Source: Streptomyces luomodiensis
Lineage (GTDB): Bacteria; Actinomycetota; Actinomycetes; Streptomycetales; Streptomycetaceae
Length of the DNA: 64,000 bases
Direction of reading: 5' to 3'
NCBI RefSeq assembly: GCF_031679605.1
Contig: NZ_CP117522.1
Span: 3,162,001-3,226,000, forward strand
Made by a program: the position numbers and the translations under genes. The notes under the pieces are model-generated. The model was not told the origin of the DNA, searched no databases, and saw nothing but the letters and a program-made list of their open reading frames with translations. How positions within the stretch are numbered: position 1 is the stretch's first letter; each line of letters starts with the position of its first letter. Positions 61,472 through 64,000 of this stretch are shown one piece after another.

Positions 61472-62115
61472 TCAGCCCACCTGTACCGGTGCCGCTGTCG
61501 CCCATACGGCGTCGAAGCTCTGGGCGTACGTGTCGAACATGCCGCCCTCGCCGTGTCGGCGCAGGTGCCAAACGGGCGCGCCGTACGCGTTGACGCCCCA
61601 AACGTGGGCGTTGACCATGATTTGATCATCCGCGCGGTACAGCGAGTTGTAGAGGGTCGTTCCGTGCGTCCGCACCTCGACGCCCGAGGTACCGATGAGG
61701 GGGCGGTAATGCAGGAGGGCGAGCCGACAGCGGGACTCGATGCCGTGACCGAACTTCTCTTCCTGGCCGCGCTGCTGGACGTTGGGACTGTCGGCATCGC
61801 CGACCGCGATCCGTACGGCGCAGCCTTGGGCGGCTCGTTCCCGTAGAAGATCGTTGAGGCGGGGGTACGCCTCGTGGAGGAAGACGGCGGCGTACACGAG
61901 CACATCGATCCGTTCGCGGGCCTGCGTCAGCATCTCCGCGAACGTGGACACGGGGATGTCCGCGCGCTGGTCGTAGAGCGCCACGAGCTCGGGGCTGACC
62001 GCACGGGCGGGGCGCGCTTGGCGTAGCGCTGGCCATAGGGCGTGCACGTCTTCTCCTAAGGGTCCACCTCGACCTTTTCCGCGAGGGTGGCGTACGTCCA
62101 GCCTCCGGAAGCCAT
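61472..62115 (-). pseudogene. XRE-type regulator broken by an internal deletion
   Basis: The upstream frame begins MASGGWTYATLAEKVEVDP (from ATG 62115) and stops at TAG 62056-62058, in the middle of an XRE helix-turn-helix. Reading on in another frame, TTA GGA GAA GAC GTG CAC gives LGEDVHALWPALRQ and the C-terminal domain (VYAAVFLHEAYPRLNDLL, YNSLYRADDQIMVNAHVWG) of the same family of Streptomyces regulators. About 25-30 codons of the helix-turn-helix between VDP and LGED are missing and the frame shifts. The remaining 191-residue piece (GTG 62047) keeps an AGGAG ribosome site, so it could still be translated as a lone effector domain. Confidence 0.8.
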
Positions 62116-62185
62116 GAGGGACGTTTTACCCAACGCGGGACGTCCAGAAGTGGGGTTTAGGGAGGTTCCTACGTCTTGGTCACAG

Positions 62186-62198
62186 CGCGATGATCGCG
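62186..62198. promoter_or_regulatory. Palindrome CGCGAT-G-ATCGCG in divergent promoter
   Basis: A perfect 6+1+6 inverted repeat lies between the broken XRE gene and the small genes to the right. It is a candidate regulator site. Confidence 0.55.
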
Positions 62199-62268
62199 AA
62201 AAGACTCCCGCGACCGCGCATGAGCGGCAGTGCGGGACTGCCGGGCACGGTGTGCAGGCGGTGGCGCT

Positions 62269-62577
62269 GTGAGCGTGCGTCCCCGTTTGCTGCCGTGGCG
62301 CGGCCCTGCGGGGCAGCGATGCTATCTGGTGTCGGATGAGGACGGTGAGGGGTATCTGTCGCGGCTGGCTGACGAGATGGAAGCGGTCCAGCTTCAGATG
62401 GGCGCTGAGCTCATCGGCCATGCCCGTCTGATGCTCGGCGACCGGAAGGTGGACGTCCGTGAGCTCCGCTACCTCTCGGACCGTCTGATCGAGGCGTTGG
62501 AAGATGCGCTGCGGATCGCGGAGAGTCGCGGCGGGCGTCTGCCGGTGCCCGGCTCAGACGGAGGAGGGGCGCGATGA
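62269..62577 (+). CDS. Conserved Streptomyces hypothetical protein
   Basis: The 102-residue protein starts at GTG 62269 (SVRPRLLPWRGPAGQRCYLV). It is helical and charged, with GYLSRLADEMEAVQLQMGAELIGHARLMLGDRKVDVRELRYLSDRL. It has no signal peptide or catalytic motif. It resembles small proteins found next to XRE regulators in Streptomyces, but I cannot name a family. Its stop overlaps the start of the next gene by 4 bases, so the two are co-translated. Confidence 0.75.
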   Translation: MSVRPRLLPWRGPAGQRCYLVSDEDGEGYLSRLADEMEAVQLQMGAELIGHARLMLGDRKVDVRELRYLSDRLIEALEDALRIAESRGGRLPVPGSDGGGAR

Positions 62578-62849
62578 GTGAGGTGTCAGGAGGCTGGCAG
62601 GTGGGTCCGGCATCGGGGCGTGGCCTGCGTCGAGGGAGAGACGGTCGGCTTGAGCTGCCGCTGCACGTGCTCCGACCTGGTCACACATCGTTGGTATCGA
62701 TGGTGCTGACGGTCGTGGAAGCGGAGCAGTTGCACGCTGCCTTGTGCTACGCGCTCGGCGGCGAGCCTGCGACACATGACGCGCCGGAGTGCCGTCAGCC
62801 CGCGGCTCGGTCGGGTGCGGATTTCGTCTCGCACCTTCGGCGCATGTGA
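62574..62849 (+). CDS. Conserved Streptomyces hypothetical protein
   Basis: The 91-residue protein, from ATG 62574, has an LHVLRPGHTSLVSMVLTVVEAEQLHAAL segment (beta then helix) and no recognised motif. It overlaps the preceding gene (ATGA). The pair may form a small functional unit with the disrupted regulator, but nothing in the sequence shows what it does. Confidence 0.7.
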   Translation: MSEVSGGWQVGPASGRGLRRGRDGRLELPLHVLRPGHTSLVSMVLTVVEAEQLHAALCYALGGEPATHDAPECRQPAARSGADFVSHLRRM

Positions 62850-63223
62850 GCAGAGGCGACGGAGGTGGGGGCGCGGCGGCGAGCGCCGGGTCCGTCGGTG
62901 TGGGCGCCAGTGGCGGCTTCCATGCTCGGTAGTCGGGTCCATCCGGACTGCGGGCGGCCCTCTCGGTACCCCCCTCAAAAGCGTTTGACCTGACGCAACT
63001 AATTTGTCAATCAGTTTCGGGGGGGGACCCACCCCCCTTGCTGTCCGGCACCGGCCTCGGCCCCCGGCCACGGAAGCCGCCACCGGGCCCTGCCCCACCG
63101 GCCCGACGCCCGGCGACGCCGCCGCACCCCCCACCCCCTGCCCTGCTGCTCAATTGCGCCGAAGGCGCGAGACGAAGCCCGCACCCGACCACGCCGAGCA
63201 CCCCAACCGCCTCGCCCCGCCCT
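62850..63223. other. Gene-free stretch with a G/C hairpin
   Basis: These 374 bases show no convincing gene. A GGGGGG-ACCCA-CCCCCC hairpin lies at 63021-63037. TTGACC (62985-62990) and TTGACA on the minus strand (63006-63001) are -35-like but have no clear -10. Confidence 0.5.
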
Positions 63224-63601
63224 CTACAGCGGGCGGAGGTCGCTGCTGGTGGAGAGCCTCAGGCGCACCTCCTGTTCCTCGTCCCCCGCCACCACACCCT
63301 GCTGCCGCACCTCGAAGGCGTGGGACAGGACGTCCGCCATCTGCCGCACCTGGCTGGGGCCGCCCTGGAGTTCGGCGGTGACGGGTGCCGTCAGGGAGGC
63401 GGGCCGTGGCTCTCCGCGCGTATCGGCCACCTCGAACGTGGAGGTCCACACCGTGGGCCGCCCCTCCGTCGCGTCCTGCGGAAGATCGGCGAATGCGTCG
63501 TCGGAGCGGTAGCACGTGCGCAGGACACCGAAGACGGCCTCGGCGTCGTCCCGCGAGATTCCGCTCAGCGCCACCAGCACCTGTCCGGCCGTCGTGGACA
63601 T
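63224..63601 (-). CDS. Hypothetical protein
   Basis: The 125-residue acidic protein, from ATG 63601 with AGGAAGG 9 bases upstream, has a LSGISRDDAEAVFGVLRTC start and a DVLSHAFEVRQQGVVAGDEEQEVRLRL end. No family is recognised. It is read leftward and shares the promoter region with the GH30-like gene to the right. Confidence 0.65.
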   Translation of the reverse strand: MSTTAGQVLVALSGISRDDAEAVFGVLRTCYRSDDAFADLPQDATEGRPTVWTSTFEVADTRGEPRPASLTAPVTAELQGGPSQVRQMADVLSHAFEVRQQGVVAGDEEQEVRLRLSTSSDLRPL

Positions 63602-63650
63602 GGGGGCCACCTTCCTCGTTGATCTCGTTCAGCGTTGTTCCGTCTCATTC

Positions 63651-63688
63651 GGCCTATGCCGAGGTCTACGGCCTATGCCGAGGTCTAC
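63651..63688. repeat. Perfect 19-bp tandem duplication
   Basis: GGCCTATGCCGAGGTCTAC occurs exactly twice in tandem (63651-63669 and 63670-63688) in the intergenic region before the GH30-like gene. Confidence 0.9.
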
Positions 63689-63731
63689 GGGTACCCGCCG
63701 GCCTCGCCCGCATCACCTCATGAGCGATCCC

Positions 63732-63786
63732 TTGACCCGTCCCACCGCCGCCTCTACCGTGCGGCCGACGTTACGGAAACGTTCCG
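63732..63786 (+). promoter_or_regulatory. Promoter and LacI-type operator of the GH30-like gene
   Basis: TTGACC (63732-63737) and TACCGT (63755-63760) with a 17-base spacer form a good housekeeping promoter. Just downstream, CGGAA-ACG-TTCCG (63774-63786) is a perfect inverted repeat of the GGAAACGTTCC kind bound by LacI-family repressors of sugar genes. Confidence 0.78.
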
Positions 63787-63817
63787 GAACTTTTCGGAGC
63801 CGAGAAGGGAAGTTTTC

Positions 63818-64000
63818 GTGCTCACATCGGTCCGCACCGCCCTCGTCGGCGCACTCGCCGCCGCGCTGATCCCGTTGGCCACGCCGTCCGCCACCGCGGC
63901 ACAACCCCCTGGCGGCACCGTGGATTTCGGGAAGCACCTCCAGCCCATCGACGGTTTCGGCTTCTCCCAGGCGTTCCAGCGCGCCGACCTGATGCACGGC
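63818..64000 (+). CDS. Secreted glycoside hydrolase, GH30-like (partial)
   Basis: Only the first 61 codons are inside the window. GTG 63818 has AAGGGA 7 bases upstream. A Sec signal peptide (SVRTALVGALAAALIPLA, then ATAAQPP) is followed by FGKHLQPIDGFGFSQAFQRAD. The IDGFG.S.AF pattern is the start of GH30-type beta-glycosidases. It would act outside the cell on plant or fungal polysaccharide. The subfamily cannot be told from this piece. Confidence 0.7.
   Translation, partial: MLTSVRTALVGALAAALIPLATPSATAAQPPGGTVDFGKHLQPIDGFGFSQAFQRADLMHG

Noticed and set aside
1..64000. tRNA, rRNA, tmRNA or riboswitch genes
   Set aside because: No cloverleaf arms, CCA ends, 16S/23S anchor sequences or known riboswitch cores were seen by eye. 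A covariance-model search would settle it.
1..64000. Phage, insertion-sequence or conjugative-element genes
   Set aside because: No transposase, integrase or phage structural protein is encoded, and gene order resembles a conserved Streptomyces core.

Overview
The window is chromosomal DNA of very high G+C content with GTG/ATG starts behind GGAGG-type ribosome sites, many ATGA start/stop overlaps and several paralogous regulators. The gene order (Ter genes - bcp-like peroxidase - DUF3052 - homodimeric aceE, and fasR-fabD-fabH-acpP-fabF) is characteristic of Streptomyces, and I read it as a Streptomyces or very close relative. No tRNA, rRNA, CRISPR array, insertion sequence or prophage gene was recognised.

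Region by region. (1) 0.1-3.6 kb: a membrane-anchored coiled-coil protein, a FmdB-type zinc-ribbon protein, a DUF4383 membrane protein and an O-methyltransferase. (2) 3.7-15.7 kb: a tellurium-resistance (Ter) stress module. It has a biosynthetic arm (HAD hydrolase, a giant phosphoribosyltransferase-TRSP-StiP-PELOTA fusion, and a HpcH/HpaI-type lyase), a divergent TerD-family protein with a Pro/Tyr-rich tail, a TerA-like protein, a DUF475/TerC membrane protein and two TerD paralogues, followed by a two-cysteine peroxiredoxin and a DUF3052 protein. (3) 16.2-18.9 kb: aceE, the E1 of pyruvate dehydrogenase, closed by a strong hairpin. (4) 19-30.5 kb: a secreted I36-type protein, a DHA2 efflux pump with a divergent TetR regulator, an alpha/beta hydrolase, a DUF4429 protein leading into a NarL-type two-component system, a MerR-aldo/keto reductase pair with a classical 19-bp-spacer promoter, a serine hydrolase and a pirin. 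(5) 30.6-35.5 kb: fatty acid synthase II operon and its activator FasR. (6) 35.6-42.6 kb: a 16-bp minisatellite (23 identical copies in its core), a 6-phosphogluconate-dehydrogenase-like reductase, DUF3145, an SGNH hydrolase, an 0.8-kb CACGTG-rich repeat field, and a GH3 beta-glucosidase with a divergent TetR regulator. (7) 43.4-46.5 kb: a small secreted protein and an MFS transporter/ArsR-type regulator pair that share a promoter full of repeats. (8) 46.7-55.4 kb: a sugar/sugar-acid catabolic block: enolase-superfamily dehydratase, zinc dehydrogenase, U32-like TIM-barrel protein, ChvE-GguA-GguB-type sugar ABC importer, and aldose 1-epimerase. (9) 55.6-64 kb: a secreted C15-family peptidase with serine where cysteine is expected, an EI24/CysZ-like protein, a Tat-exported intradiol dioxygenase, a GH51 arabinofuranosidase, a NUDIX hydrolase, a broken XRE regulator, small hypothetical genes and the start of a GH30-like secreted hydrolase.

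How it fits together: the left half couples redox/metal stress (Ter, peroxiredoxin) to central carbon entry (AceE) and lipid synthesis (FAS II). The right half looks like plant-polysaccharide use: secreted or intracellular glycosidases (GH3, GH51, GH30), a monosaccharide importer, an epimerase and sugar-acid enzymes. A 12-base motif (TTCGAACGTGAC) lies upstream of both the dehydratase operon and the GH51 gene, suggesting one shared regulator. The most unusual items are the four-domain Ter fusion protein with repeat-built linkers, the two intergenic repeat fields, the Cys-to-Ser C15 peptidase, and an XRE regulator inactivated by an internal deletion whose junction can be read.
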